From Candidatus Binatia bacterium (GTDB taxonomy: Bacteria; Desulfobacterota; Binatia; UBA9968; JAJDTQ01), in the NCBI GenBank assembly GCA_951813575.1, contig OX638375.1:2433042-2497041 (forward strand): DNA of 64,000 bases, read 5' to 3'. A program made the translations under genes and the position numbers. Below, piece by piece: positions 54,480-62,377 of the stretch; the stretch's first letter is position 1; every line of letters begins with the position of its first letter. The notes beneath the pieces are model-generated. The model saw only the letters and a program-made list of their open reading frames with translations. It was not told the DNA's origin and made no database searches.

Positions 54480-54704
54480 GTGAACAACGGAAAGAGCCCT
54501 TTTCTCTTTCGTGCCGCCAAGTACACCGCGGTCGGCTTTGAATTCCCTACAACGGTCGGAGCCGGTCTGGTCCTGGGTTACTACGCGGACCAGTACCTCG
54601 CCACCTCTCCGTGGATGGTGCTGGTAATGGGGCTTCTGGGGCTGGCGATCGCTTTCTACCGGCTGGTGCTGCTGTTGCGTCACTTCTCGGCGGAGCGGAA
54701 ATGA
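54480..54704 (+). CDS. AtpZ/AtpI-like small membrane protein
   Basis: A 74-residue protein (GTG start) with two membrane helices: VGFEFPTTVGAGLVLGYYADQYL and WMVLVMGLLGLAIAFYRLVLLL. The GFEFPTTVGAGLVLGYYAD pattern is that of the AtpZ/AtpQ-type proteins that precede ATP synthase genes and help assemble the c-ring or carry Mg2+/Ca2+. It overlaps the following gene by 4 bp. A TTG at 54441 would extend it into the hemL stop, and I consider that less likely. Confidence 0.75.
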   Translation: MNNGKSPFLFRAAKYTAVGFEFPTTVGAGLVLGYYADQYLATSPWMVLVMGLLGLAIAFYRLVLLLRHFSAERK

Positions 54705-55075
54705 GTTGGGAGGCGCAGGGTCTGCCGGTGTTTCGGGTGGAGCTCTGGCACGGGCTCCTGGTGCTGGCCTCCATGGCGCTGGTGCCGCTGGAGTGGGTAG
54801 AGCCGGGCGGGCTGCTGCTGGGCGGCCTGTTCATGGGCGTCAACTTCCTGCTCCTGGCGGTGGGCGTCCGATGGGTCATCACCCCGTTCGCGAGCAAGGG
54901 AAGGGTCCGGGCAGGGGTCGCGTTGCTGATCCTGAAGTTCTGCTTCCTGCTCGGCGCCTCCTGGGTCCTGTTGACCCGGATCGCTCCGGACGCGGCGTCT
55001 TTCGCTTTGGGGGTTAACTGCCTGATCCTGGCGATCTTGTGGGATCGGCTCTACGATACAAAGTTGAGCAAGTAA
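54701..55075 (+). CDS. atpI: ATP synthase subunit I-like assembly protein
   Basis: A 124-residue membrane protein with about four helices (HGLLVLASMALVPLEWV, GGLLLGGLFMGVNFLLLAVGVRWV, GVALLILKFCFLLGASWVLL, FALGVNCLILAILW). Its size, topology and location directly before atpB match AtpI, the c-ring assembly factor, though the sequence is not strongly conserved. It overlaps the preceding AtpZ-like gene by 4 bp and is 1 bp from atpB. Confidence 0.7.
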   Translation: MSWEAQGLPVFRVELWHGLLVLASMALVPLEWVEPGGLLLGGLFMGVNFLLLAVGVRWVITPFASKGRVRAGVALLILKFCFLLGASWVLLTRIAPDAASFALGVNCLILAILWDRLYDTKLSK

Positions 55076-55076
55076 G

Positions 55077-55778
55077 ATGGGACAACATCCGTTTACCTGG
55101 TACGACCTCTTGCCCGCGGCCTTGCAGGGCGTGTTGCCGTTGCAGATTTTCTTCTCGGTGGTGAGCATGGTGCTGCTGGTCTGTCTCGCGCTGGGCGTGC
55201 GGCGCCGGCTGCTGGACACCCACAACGCGGTGATCCCCAGCGACCGCATCACGCTGTTGAACATCTTCGAGTTGTTGATCGAGTTCGTGATGGGCCTCAG
55301 CGACAGCATCATCGGCCACAAGGGCCGGCAGTACCTTTCCCTCTACGGCACCTTCTTCATCTTCATCCTGCTTTCCAATTTTATCGGCCTGGTGCCGGGG
55401 TTCTCACCCCCCACGAGCAATCTCAACGTCACTCTGGGCCTGGGGCTGATCTCCTTCGGCGCCTATCACTACTTCGGCGTCCGGGAGCACGGCGGCGGCT
55501 ACCTCAAGCAGTTCATGGGCCCGTTCCTGGTGATCGCGCCGCTGTTCTTCCTGATCGAGGTGTTCTCCCACATGTTCCGGCCGCTCACGTTGGGCCTCCG
55601 GCTGGCCTTCAACATGTTCGCCGACCACTTGGTGGTGGAGATCTTCACCGGCCTCACCTACGTGGTGATTCCGGTTCTGTTCTACCTGTTAGGGGCCCTG
55701 GTCTCGGTGATCCAGGCCTTCGTTTTCACCTTGTTGAGCATGATCTATGCATCCCTGGCTATGAGCCACGATCATTGA
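55077..55778 (+). CDS. atpB: ATP synthase F0 subunit a
   Basis: A 233-residue membrane protein of the proton half-channels. The conserved helices are visible: LLSNFIGLVPGFSPPTSNLNVTLGLGLISFG, the essential Arg in PLTLGLRLAFNMFADHLVVEIF (about residue 173) and the C-terminal ALVSVIQAFVFTLLSMIYASLAM. Start ATG is 1 bp after the atpI-like stop. With atpE it forms only the F0 a and c part; b, delta and the F1 genes are not nearby. Confidence 0.95.
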   Translation: MGQHPFTWYDLLPAALQGVLPLQIFFSVVSMVLLVCLALGVRRRLLDTHNAVIPSDRITLLNIFELLIEFVMGLSDSIIGHKGRQYLSLYGTFFIFILLSNFIGLVPGFSPPTSNLNVTLGLGLISFGAYHYFGVREHGGGYLKQFMGPFLVIAPLFFLIEVFSHMFRPLTLGLRLAFNMFADHLVVEIFTGLTYVVIPVLFYLLGALVSVIQAFVFTLLSMIYASLAMSHDH

Positions 55779-55853
55779 GCGCCACGGCGGCACGCGGGGA
55801 GGATGATGAGGAGAGGTTGGCCAAACGTCCGTAGCGCCGGAAAGGAGAAAAAG

Positions 55854-56177
55854 ATGAAACAACTGACAGCCTTCGTACTGACGGGACTCTTCGTGCTGAT
55901 CCTGTCGGGTGTCGCCGCCGCGGCGGACGCTCCCGGCAGCGCGGCCAACATGGTCCCGGGCATCATCGCGTTGGGTGCCGGTCTTGGCATCGCCATAGCG
56001 GCTTTCGGCTGCGCGCTCGCGCAAGGCCGGGTCGGCGGCGCCGCCATGGAAAGCATCGGCCGCAACCCCAACTCAGCCGACAAGATCTTCACGCCGTTGA
56101 TCCTGTCCCTGGCCCTCATCGAAGCGCTGGGCATCTACGCCCTGATTATCGCTTTCATCCTCGCGGGCAAGGTTTAA
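55854..56177 (+). CDS. atpE: ATP synthase F0 subunit c
   Basis: A 107-residue protein with a cleavable-looking signal stretch (LTAFVLTGLFVLILSGVAAAADA), then two helices: IIALGAGLGIAIAAFGCALAQGR and LILSLALIEALGIYALIIAFIL. The ion-binding Glu is in IEALGIY. Na+-type rings have Glu-Ser-Thr there; this one has Glu-Ala-Leu, so H+ coupling is more likely. AAAGGAG precedes the ATG at 55854. A strong intrinsic terminator follows, ending the operon here. Confidence 0.93.
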   Translation: MKQLTAFVLTGLFVLILSGVAAAADAPGSAANMVPGIIALGAGLGIAIAAFGCALAQGRVGGAAMESIGRNPNSADKIFTPLILSLALIEALGIYALIIAFILAGKV

Positions 56178-56217
56178 GGCAAGTCCGCGCCGCCGGATAA
56201 GCGGTGCGAAAGACCCG

Positions 56218-56256
56218 AAAAGGCAGGGGCCGCCGTGGGCAGCTCCTGCCTTTTTT
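56218..56256 (+). terminator. Intrinsic terminator after atpE
   Basis: AAAAGGCAGG (56218-56227) pairs with CCTGCCTTTT (56245-56254), followed by more T bases, around a short GC-rich loop. It lies 40 bp after the atpE stop and closes the hemL-atpE unit. Confidence 0.9.
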
Positions 56257-56270
56257 CGCACGCCCGCCGT

Positions 56271-56402
56271 CATTCTCCGCTTCCCGCTAACGTCGTTCCC
56301 GCCCGCCTCCGTCATTCCCGCCCGCCTCCGTCATTCCCGCGGCTCCTCCCCGTCATTCCCGCGGCTCCTCCCCGTCATTCCCGCGAAAGCGGGAATCCAG
56401 GG
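56271..56402. repeat. Array of family 1 half-palindromes
   Basis: CGTCATTCCCGC units recur about every 20-25 bp (spacers such as CCGCCTC and GGCTCCTCCC), ending in one full element with GAAA loop (56376-56402). They lie between the atpE terminator and the dCMP deaminase gene. Confidence 0.88.
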
Positions 56403-56421
56403 GCGGGGAGGCCGGGTACCC

Positions 56422-56886
56422 TCAGGGCATGCCCACCGCGTGCAGCCTGACGCCCGTGTGCTCGAGGATATCCGCCACGGTATCGAGCTTGTAGGGCTTC
56501 TCGTAGAAGATGTCGCCGATGCCCGTGTTCACCAGCACCTTGAGACAGTGGATGCAGGGGGTGTGGGTGATGTAGATGGAGGCGTCCTTGATGCTGGCGC
56601 CGTTCTTCGCGGCCTGGGCGATGGCGTTGATCTCCGCGTGAATGGTGCGGAAGCAGTTCTGCTCGATCTCCCCGTCCGGGTTCTTGGACTCGTAGACCAG
56701 ACAGCCCGCCTCCGTGCAATGGGGCATGCCCGCGGGTGAACCGTTGTAACCCGTGGCGAGGATGCTCCGGTCCCTGACGATCACCGCCCCGACCTTGGCG
56801 CGGGTGCAGGTGGACCGTTCCGCCACCTGCCGCGTAATGGTCATGAAGTATTGATCCCAGCTAAGTCTTTCGTCGTCCGTCCCCAC
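56422..56886 (-). CDS. dCMP/cytidine deaminase family protein (ComEB-like)
   Basis: A 154-residue zinc deaminase. The zinc site is complete: His-Ala-Glu in [11 protein letters not shown] (about residue 82) and Pro-Cys-x2-Cys in [12 protein letters not shown] (about 108-117). Preceding blocks [29 protein letters not shown] and C-terminal [18 protein letters not shown] match dCMP deaminase, which makes dUMP. The GTG at 56886 is favoured because a -10-like TATAGT lies just before an upstream alternative (GTG 56943). Confidence 0.9.
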   Translation of the reverse strand: MGTDDERLSWDQYFMTITRQVAERSTCTRAKVGAVIVRDRSILATGYNGSPAGMPHCTEAGCLVYESKNPDGEIEQNCFRTIHAEINAIAQAAKNGASIKDASIYITHTPCIHCLKVLVNTGIGDIFYEKPYKLDTVADILEHTGVRLHAVGMP

Positions 56887-56993
56887 GTTTTCGGACCTTT
56901 CCCCTGGGCGCCGTATCGCCGCCGGTATCGTCTTTGGGCGCACACTATATCATGCAAAACCCTGCGCGTCGCAGCGTCCTGCCGCCACGAGCG

Positions 56994-57806
56994 CTAGGAA
57001 ACCTCGCCACCGTCCGTGTCCATCGCCACCCGGGCTCCGACCCCCGCGCCCAGGGCGGCCTGGGCATTGCCGTTGCAACGGGAAATCTCCAGCAAACCCC
57101 AGCTATTGACGAGGGCCAGGTAGTTGCCGGTCCCGGCCGAGGCGTAGTTGGGGGAAAGGCCGCGGATCACGCGGTCGCCGACGCGCACCGAGACGTGTCC
57201 CGGTTCGAACCGCTCCAGGTCCTCCCGGCGGAGGTTGGTGGTCAGGTTGCCGAAGCCGTCGACGTAGATCACCTGGCCTTCCACGCGGTTGTCGCCCTGC
57301 CTTTGCGGGGCCGGGATGTGCAGCTTCTCGAAGGCCTCCACCGTCTCGCCGAGCTGTTCCGGCGGAACGCCCCCGGAGACGTGGGCGGCCGCCGGGGCGA
57401 AGATGTCCCGGCCGTGGAACGTGGTGCTGGTGGGCCGCAGGTGATATTCGGGATTGGAGAGGTGGATGACGCGGGTGAGCCGTTGCCGGCCGGCCGCAAG
57501 GCTCATGAGCCCGTTGTCCGGGCCCACGTAGCAGGCGCGGTCGGTTTCGAGGAGAACGGGCCGCCGGTTGCCGCCGACCCCGGGGTCCACCACCGCCACG
57601 TGGATCGTCCCCTCGGGAAAGAAGTCCACCGCCGCGGCCAGGGCCAGCGCGCCGCCGGTGACGTCCTGGGGCGCCACGCCGTGGGTCACATCGATGACCG
57701 CGGCCGCCGGGTTGATGGCGGACACGACGCCCTTCATAATGCCGACGAAAGGGTCCCGGTAACCGAAGTCGGTGGTGAGGGTGATGATGCGGGCGGGCGG
57801 TACCAT
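56994..57806 (-). CDS. DUF62 / SAM hydroxide adenosyltransferase
   Basis: A 270-residue protein of the fluorinase/DUF62 family, which hydrolyses S-adenosylmethionine to adenosine and methionine. Features are ITLTTDFGYRDPFVGIMKGVV (about residues 8-28), IDVTHGVAPQDV, VVDPGVGG, DNGLMSLA, TTFHGRDIFAPAAAHV carrying the catalytic Arg-His pair, and YVDGFGNLTTNL. It is a single gene, running divergently from the GST gene 52 bp away. Confidence 0.93.
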   Translation of the reverse strand: MVPPARIITLTTDFGYRDPFVGIMKGVVSAINPAAAVIDVTHGVAPQDVTGGALALAAAVDFFPEGTIHVAVVDPGVGGNRRPVLLETDRACYVGPDNGLMSLAAGRQRLTRVIHLSNPEYHLRPTSTTFHGRDIFAPAAAHVSGGVPPEQLGETVEAFEKLHIPAPQRQGDNRVEGQVIYVDGFGNLTTNLRREDLERFEPGHVSVRVGDRVIRGLSPNYASAGTGNYLALVNSWGLLEISRCNGNAQAALGAGVGARVAMDTDGGEVS

Positions 57807-57858
57807 AGGAGACGGACCCTAACGGAATACACTCAGCGGGTAAAGACGGAGGACTGCC

Positions 57859-58545
57859 ATGATCGAGCTCTACACCAGCGCCACCCCCAACGGGCAGAAG
57901 ATCCATATCATGCTGGAGGAGACCGGCCTCGCGTACCGGCTTCACTGGGTCGATCTTCGGAAGGGGGAGCAGTTCGACCCGGAGTTTCTCAAGATCAGCC
58001 CCAACAACAAGATCCCGGTCATCCTCGACCGCGACGGCCCCGGCGGCGAGCCCCTCTCGGTGTTCGAGTCCGGCGCCATCCTGCTGTACCTGGCGGAGAA
58101 GACGGGAAAGTTCCTGCCCGCGGAAACCCGCGCCCGCACCCGGGTGCTCGAATGGCTGATGTTCCAGGTGGGCGGGGTGGGCCCGATGCTCGGTCAGGCC
58201 CACCACTTCCGCGCCTACGCGCGGGAGAAGATCCCCTACGCCATCGAGCGCTACACCAACGAGGGGGCGCGCATCTACCGCGTGCTGGACAAGCAGCTTT
58301 CCGACAACCAGTACCTGGCCGGCGATTACTCCATCGCCGACATGGCGGTGTTCCCCTGGATCCGGCTGCACGAACGGCAGGGCCAGGACATGGCCGACCA
58401 TCCCCATCTGACCCGTTGGTTCGACGCCATCGCCGCCCGCCCCGCAGTGGCCAGGGACATGGAGAAGACCCGCGACGTGGTGGGCGCCATCAATGACGAG
58501 ATGTGGGACAACCTCTGGGGAAAGAAGCAGTTCGGGCGCCGGTAG
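57859..58545 (+). CDS. Glutathione S-transferase (YfcG/Ure2p-like)
   Basis: A 228-residue GST. The thioredoxin-like N-domain has YTSATPNGQKIHIMLEETGL (the N/TPNG motif that binds glutathione in the Nu class), PNNKIPVILDRDGPGG and VFESGAILLYLAEKTG. The all-helical C-domain has LAGDYSIADMAVFPWI. Members have disulfide reductase or peroxidase activity, so a glutathione-based redox system is implied. AGGACT-like bases precede the ATG. Confidence 0.92.
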   Translation: MIELYTSATPNGQKIHIMLEETGLAYRLHWVDLRKGEQFDPEFLKISPNNKIPVILDRDGPGGEPLSVFESGAILLYLAEKTGKFLPAETRARTRVLEWLMFQVGGVGPMLGQAHHFRAYAREKIPYAIERYTNEGARIYRVLDKQLSDNQYLAGDYSIADMAVFPWIRLHERQGQDMADHPHLTRWFDAIAARPAVARDMEKTRDVVGAINDEMWDNLWGKKQFGRR

Positions 58546-58593
58546 ACCCGGGGCGCAGATCCGGGGCCGCCAGGCCGGTCACGAACCGGAGCG

Positions 58594-59493
58594 TCAGCCG
58601 TCCTGCTTCTCGGCGGTCTTGACGCCGTCGAAACCGGCGCGGTCCGCCAGGCTGGCCGGCGTCAACACCCCGGTGTGACGCTGACCCTTGATGATCCACG
58701 TGGGATAGCTGCGGATGCCGGCCGCCAGACACTTGGTGGCGGTCGGGCCGCTGCGTCCCGCGGGACTGCATTCGACGTACGGGATGCGGTGGGCCGACGC
58801 GCCGAAAAGCTCCTTCTGGTGCGCGCACGCGGGACACCAGAACGCCCCGTACATCTGGACGCCGGCCTCTTCCAGGTGGACGGCCAGCCCCTTGATCCAG
58901 GGATCCTCGTTGCCCGACGCCACTACCGTGGCGCCGGAATAGAAGATCAAGTGGACCGCCAGCACACCGACCGCGGCCGCCATGGCGCTCGCGCCGAGCC
59001 AGGGCTTCCATGCCAGGCGCCGGCTGACCTGCGGGATCTGGAACAGCGTGATGACGAAGATGGCCGCGAGCAGCCCCAGCGACGTCAGGCAGTAAGGGCA
59101 GGCGGCCTCCAGCCGAAAGAGGGAGATGGCGGTGAGATACACGCTGTAGGCTACGCCGAACAGCGATACCGCGGCCAGCACCTTCCAGCGCCGGCTCCGG
59201 CGCCTGGTGAAGGCCGCGCCGGCAAGCACGGCGTAGACGAGAAAACCCCACAGCGAAGTCGGCAGGCCCAGGAGCGTGGACCAGCGGCTGTGCAACACGA
59301 TGTCGCAGTCGGCCCCGGCCTCGCAAAAGGCGGCTTTCTCCCCCGACCAGGAGGTTCCGGTCAAATACCCCGCCAGCACCAGACCGATCAGCGCCAACGC
59401 CAGCACTGGCCAGTTCGGACTCGCGGGCGCGGCCGTAGCCGGTTGCTGCTGCCGGGGTCCGCGCCCGCCCTTTTTTCTCGATGCCTTAGCCAT
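58594..59493 (-). CDS. VKOR-family protein fused to a thioredoxin-like domain
   Basis: A 299-residue inner-membrane protein. Four helices form the VKOR domain (about residues 28-160), with the loop Cys pair FCEAGADC and the active-site ACPYCLTS. A fifth helix leads into a periplasmic thioredoxin-like part with AFWCPACAHQ (CxxC). It re-oxidises and carries disulfide formation in the periplasm, replacing DsbA/DsbB. The basic N-terminus (KASRKKGGRGPR) is cytoplasmic. It is the last gene in a set with Sco and the Cox11-like protein on the same strand. Confidence 0.9.
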   Translation of the reverse strand: MAKASRKKGGRGPRQQQPATAAPASPNWPVLALALIGLVLAGYLTGTSWSGEKAAFCEAGADCDIVLHSRWSTLLGLPTSLWGFLVYAVLAGAAFTRRRSRRWKVLAAVSLFGVAYSVYLTAISLFRLEAACPYCLTSLGLLAAIFVITLFQIPQVSRRLAWKPWLGASAMAAAVGVLAVHLIFYSGATVVASGNEDPWIKGLAVHLEEAGVQMYGAFWCPACAHQKELFGASAHRIPYVECSPAGRSGPTATKCLAAGIRSYPTWIIKGQRHTGVLTPASLADRAGFDGVKTAEKQDG

Positions 59494-59581
59494 GATTGTT
59501 CCCTCGGGATTCCGGCCCGCCAGTTGGCACTACCGTGAAATCTAACAGACGCACGGGTTCCAGGACAACATCGGCGGCGCC

Positions 59582-60220
59582 CTACGCCTTCCCCGCCAGC
59601 AGCCGCCGGGCGCTCTCCCGCAGCCTTTCCAGAGCCCGCGGGTCGTTGCTGTCGTAGTAGCCGCGGATCTCGCCGTCACGGTCCACCAGGACGAAGCGGG
59701 TGCTGTGGAACATCACGGGATCGAGGGTGGCGCCGTCCACCGGGGCGGCGCTCAGGCGAAACCCCTCCTGCACGATGCGCCGGATCTCCCGGACCTCGCC
59801 GGTCAGGAACAGCCAGCGTTCCGGATCGGCCCCGTACCGTTCCGCGTACCGGGACAGCAGGGCGGGAGAGTCGTTCTCCGGATCGACGGTAATGGACACG
59901 GAACGCAGGTCGCCGTAGGCCTTCAGGTCCGTTTGAAGCGCGCCCATGGCGCGGCTCTGAAGCGGGCAGGTGTCCTTGCACTGGGTGTAGATGAAGTCAG
60001 CGATCCAGACCCGGCCCCGCAGGTCCCGGGCGGAGACCGCCCGGCCGCTTCGTTCGACCAGGGCGAAGTCCGGCGCCGGCCCGTACCGCGCCAGCCGCTC
60101 CAGAACGGGCTGGCGCGGGGCCGCCGGGGGCGTGCGCATCTGCTGGATGACCAGGCCCACCAGGACCAGGAAAAGGACGGTCCCGACGGTCACCTGGAGC
60201 GCGAAATGGCGTTGCGTCAC
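59582..60220 (-). CDS. Sco1/SenC/PrrC copper chaperone
   Basis: A 212-residue membrane-anchored thioredoxin-fold protein. One N-terminal helix (LQVTVGTVLFLVLVGLVI), then the copper-binding CxxxC in YTQCKDTCPLQ (about residues 83-87) and the His ligand in VMFHSTRFVLVDRDG (about 169). It delivers copper to the CuA site of cytochrome c oxidase. It lies 72 bp after the Cox11-like gene and 88 bp before the VKOR gene. Confidence 0.92.
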   Translation of the reverse strand: MTQRHFALQVTVGTVLFLVLVGLVIQQMRTPPAAPRQPVLERLARYGPAPDFALVERSGRAVSARDLRGRVWIADFIYTQCKDTCPLQSRAMGALQTDLKAYGDLRSVSITVDPENDSPALLSRYAERYGADPERWLFLTGEVREIRRIVQEGFRLSAAPVDGATLDPVMFHSTRFVLVDRDGEIRGYYDSNDPRALERLRESARRLLAGKA

Positions 60221-60292
60221 GGTCCGGACCTCGTGGCGCCCGGCGGCGCGGCGACACTTGACGATGCCCCGCGGCGAACGGCCCCGCCGGGA

Positions 60293-61729
60293 TCAGCCGG
60301 GAGGAATCTTCTGCAGCAGCCTGTCATTTTCGTAAAGCTCGTACCCCTTGATCAACAGCTCGTAACCGCGGCCCGGATGATCGCTCAGGTCCAGCAGTTC
60401 CAGGTCCAGGATCACGACGGTGGTCAGGCCTGCCTTGAGATCGAAATCGAGCCGGATGGGACCCACGGCGTTCTTGACCGGGGCGGGCGCTCCGCTCTTC
60501 CGGAGAATCCCGCGGATCCCGGTGACCTGCAGGTCGACGGCCGCGAAGCGCCGCGGCCGGAGCGAGCCCCGGTAGACCGTTGCCGCGGCCGTGCCGTCCT
60601 TGTACCGGGCCAGGTCCATCCGGCCGAGCTGCGGCGTCAGCTCCAGCCACCCCGGATCGGCGGATCGGAGGCGCGCGTCGGGCGACAGCCGGAGCTTCCC
60701 GAGGCTCAGCTCCACGCCGCTGAAGTCGTCGATGGCGTCGCGGTGGTCCTTGACCCGGACCTCCAGGGTGCCCTCGGCCTGAGCCCGGGCCTCGCCGTCG
60801 CCTTCGGGAAACCGGTCGCTCGGGTAGAACTGGTAGGTGACGTGGAACTCGCCGTTTTCACGCGGCACGTCCCAGTCCACCCGAAACACGAGCGGAAGCT
60901 CCTTCGCCTGGCCCGGCTCCAGGGTTTCCTGCAGAAAGAAGAAGCACTGGATCACGTTGAGGTATTTGGCGGCGGCTTCCTTCGGCCTATCCAAGTGGCG
61001 CGCCTTGCCCGTGACGGTCCGGTCCGAGAGGTTCCGGACCCGATAGGAGGCGTGGAGGGTCTCTCCGGGCCGCGCCAGCACCATCTTCTGGAGCGGCTCG
61101 AAGGCCCAGGGCAGGCCTTCCCGGACCGCGGCGTGGAAGAACACCTTCACCGCCTCGTCCCAGTTCCGGAAGATGCTCCACCGCCCCTCCTCGCGAAGCA
61201 GGTCCAGCGACTCTTCCCCGGTGATGGTGGACAGGCGGCCGGCACGGCTCATTTCGTCGAGGGTCTCGAGGACTTGCCGGCGGTTCTCCGGCGTCAGCCG
61301 GTTGAGCGCATCGGGGTCGAATCCGGCGAAGAGCTTCTGCAACTCGGCGGAATTGGCGTCCGGAAGGCTGATGTCGAAGCGGACCGTGGCGCTGTCGCCC
61401 CGGACGTCGGAGGACAGGGGGCCCACCTCGATCCGCCGGGCCAGAGCGCGGGCGAGGTCCCGGGCGGCGCCGGTGAAGGAAGGGTTCTCGCTCAGGTAGG
61501 CCGCCTCGCTTTTGGCCCGCCGGTCGCGTTGCGACACGTACCGGTAGGCCTCCGCGTAGTCCTGTGTGTACACGGCCTCGAGGTAGCGCGACACCAGGTC
61601 ACGGAAGCGGGCGGTGTCTTCCGCCGCCACGGCCCCGGAGAAACCCACGCAAACGGCAAACGCCATCGCCGCCGCCGCCAAGCCCACCCGGGCGAAAAAA
61701 CGCTTCTTGTTGCTCAACCGGTTCATCAT
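60293..61729 (-). CDS. Secreted protein with central Cox11/CtaG-like domain
   Basis: A 478-residue protein. A signal peptide (ending near AVAAED) is followed by a helical N-domain (about residues 36-180), then a Cox11-like block: LPWAFEPLQKMVLARPGETLHASYRVRNLSD, AAAKYLNVIQCFFFLQETLEPGQ and LPLVFRVDWDVP (about 205-305). In true Cox11 the copper site is CFCF; here it is CFFF, so one copper Cys is lost. The C-terminal about 170 residues, a beta-rich domain (LSLGKLRLSPDARL, VDLQVTGIRGIL, KAGLTTVVILDLELLDL), is unknown. The position beside Sco and VKOR fits oxidase or copper-site assembly. The domain call is mine; I see no named family. Confidence 0.72.
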   Translation of the reverse strand: MMNRLSNKKRFFARVGLAAAAMAFAVCVGFSGAVAAEDTARFRDLVSRYLEAVYTQDYAEAYRYVSQRDRRAKSEAAYLSENPSFTGAARDLARALARRIEVGPLSSDVRGDSATVRFDISLPDANSAELQKLFAGFDPDALNRLTPENRRQVLETLDEMSRAGRLSTITGEESLDLLREEGRWSIFRNWDEAVKVFFHAAVREGLPWAFEPLQKMVLARPGETLHASYRVRNLSDRTVTGKARHLDRPKEAAAKYLNVIQCFFFLQETLEPGQAKELPLVFRVDWDVPRENGEFHVTYQFYPSDRFPEGDGEARAQAEGTLEVRVKDHRDAIDDFSGVELSLGKLRLSPDARLRSADPGWLELTPQLGRMDLARYKDGTAAATVYRGSLRPRRFAAVDLQVTGIRGILRKSGAPAPVKNAVGPIRLDFDLKAGLTTVVILDLELLDLSDHPGRGYELLIKGYELYENDRLLQKIPPG

Positions 61730-61859
61730 CAGCCCGCCTGCGGCGTGCCTCCCATTAAAGCATGATCATCCGGCAAGTGCAGGCACTCGCGCCTCTTTGT
61801 CGGTTCCGTGCCTTCCTCGTCACGCCCCGCCCGCATCATCATTGCCGTCCCGTCATTTC

Positions 61860-62164
61860 CGTTCCTCTTCTCCGCCGTTTCCACCCCTTCTCCGTCATTC
61901 CGCCGCTCCTCGGTCGTTCCGCCGCTCCTCGGTCATTCCGCCCCTCCTCCGTCATTCCGTCCCTCCTCCGTCATTCCGTCCCTCCTCCGTCATTCCGTCC
62001 CTCCTGCGCGATTCCTGCCCCCTCCTGCGCGGTTTCCACCCCTCCTGCGCCGTTCCCGCCCCTCCGTCATTCCCGCGAAAGCGGGAATCCAGGGGCGGTG
62101 GTGGGGTGCTACAGCGGCGTTTCCTGCCGTACCTCTCCTGGATTCCCGCTTTCGCGGGAATGAC
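61860..62164. repeat. Palindrome-derived repeat array
   Basis: This stretch is filled with CGTCATTCC units, some in a 21-bp tandem array (CTCCTCCGTCATTCCGTCCCT, about 61945-62000), and ends with two full family 1 elements in opposite orientation (62066-62092 and 62138-62164). It is the left half of a 648-bp intergenic region (61730-62377), the longest in the window. No gene is seen. Confidence 0.88.
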
Positions 62165-62186
62165 GGAAGGGGTGCGGGAATGACGA

Positions 62187-62358
62187 AGGACGGTGGGGAG
62201 GAAGGACGGTGGGGAGGAAGGACGGTGGGGAGGAAGGACGGTGGGGAGGAAGGACGGTGGGGAGGAAGGACGGTGAGGAGGAAGGACGGTGAGGAGGAAG
62301 GACGGTGGGAAGGAACGACGGTGGGAAGGAACGACGGTGGGAAGGAACGACGGTGAGG
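62187..62358. repeat. 16-bp tandem repeat array
   Basis: Units of AGGACGGTGGGGAGGA repeat about ten times with drift (GTGAGG and GTGGGAAGGAAC variants toward the end). It follows the palindrome array and stops 20 bp before the ABC permease stop. It is strongly purine-rich on one strand, which could form unusual structures, and is likely length-variable. Confidence 0.88.
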
Positions 62359-62377
62359 GTGGAGTGCTGGAACGGCC

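Noticed and set aside
56271-56402. Possible CRISPR-like array of CGTCATTCCCGC units
   Set aside because: Spacers are short and nearly identical, and the units are halves of the dispersed palindrome.
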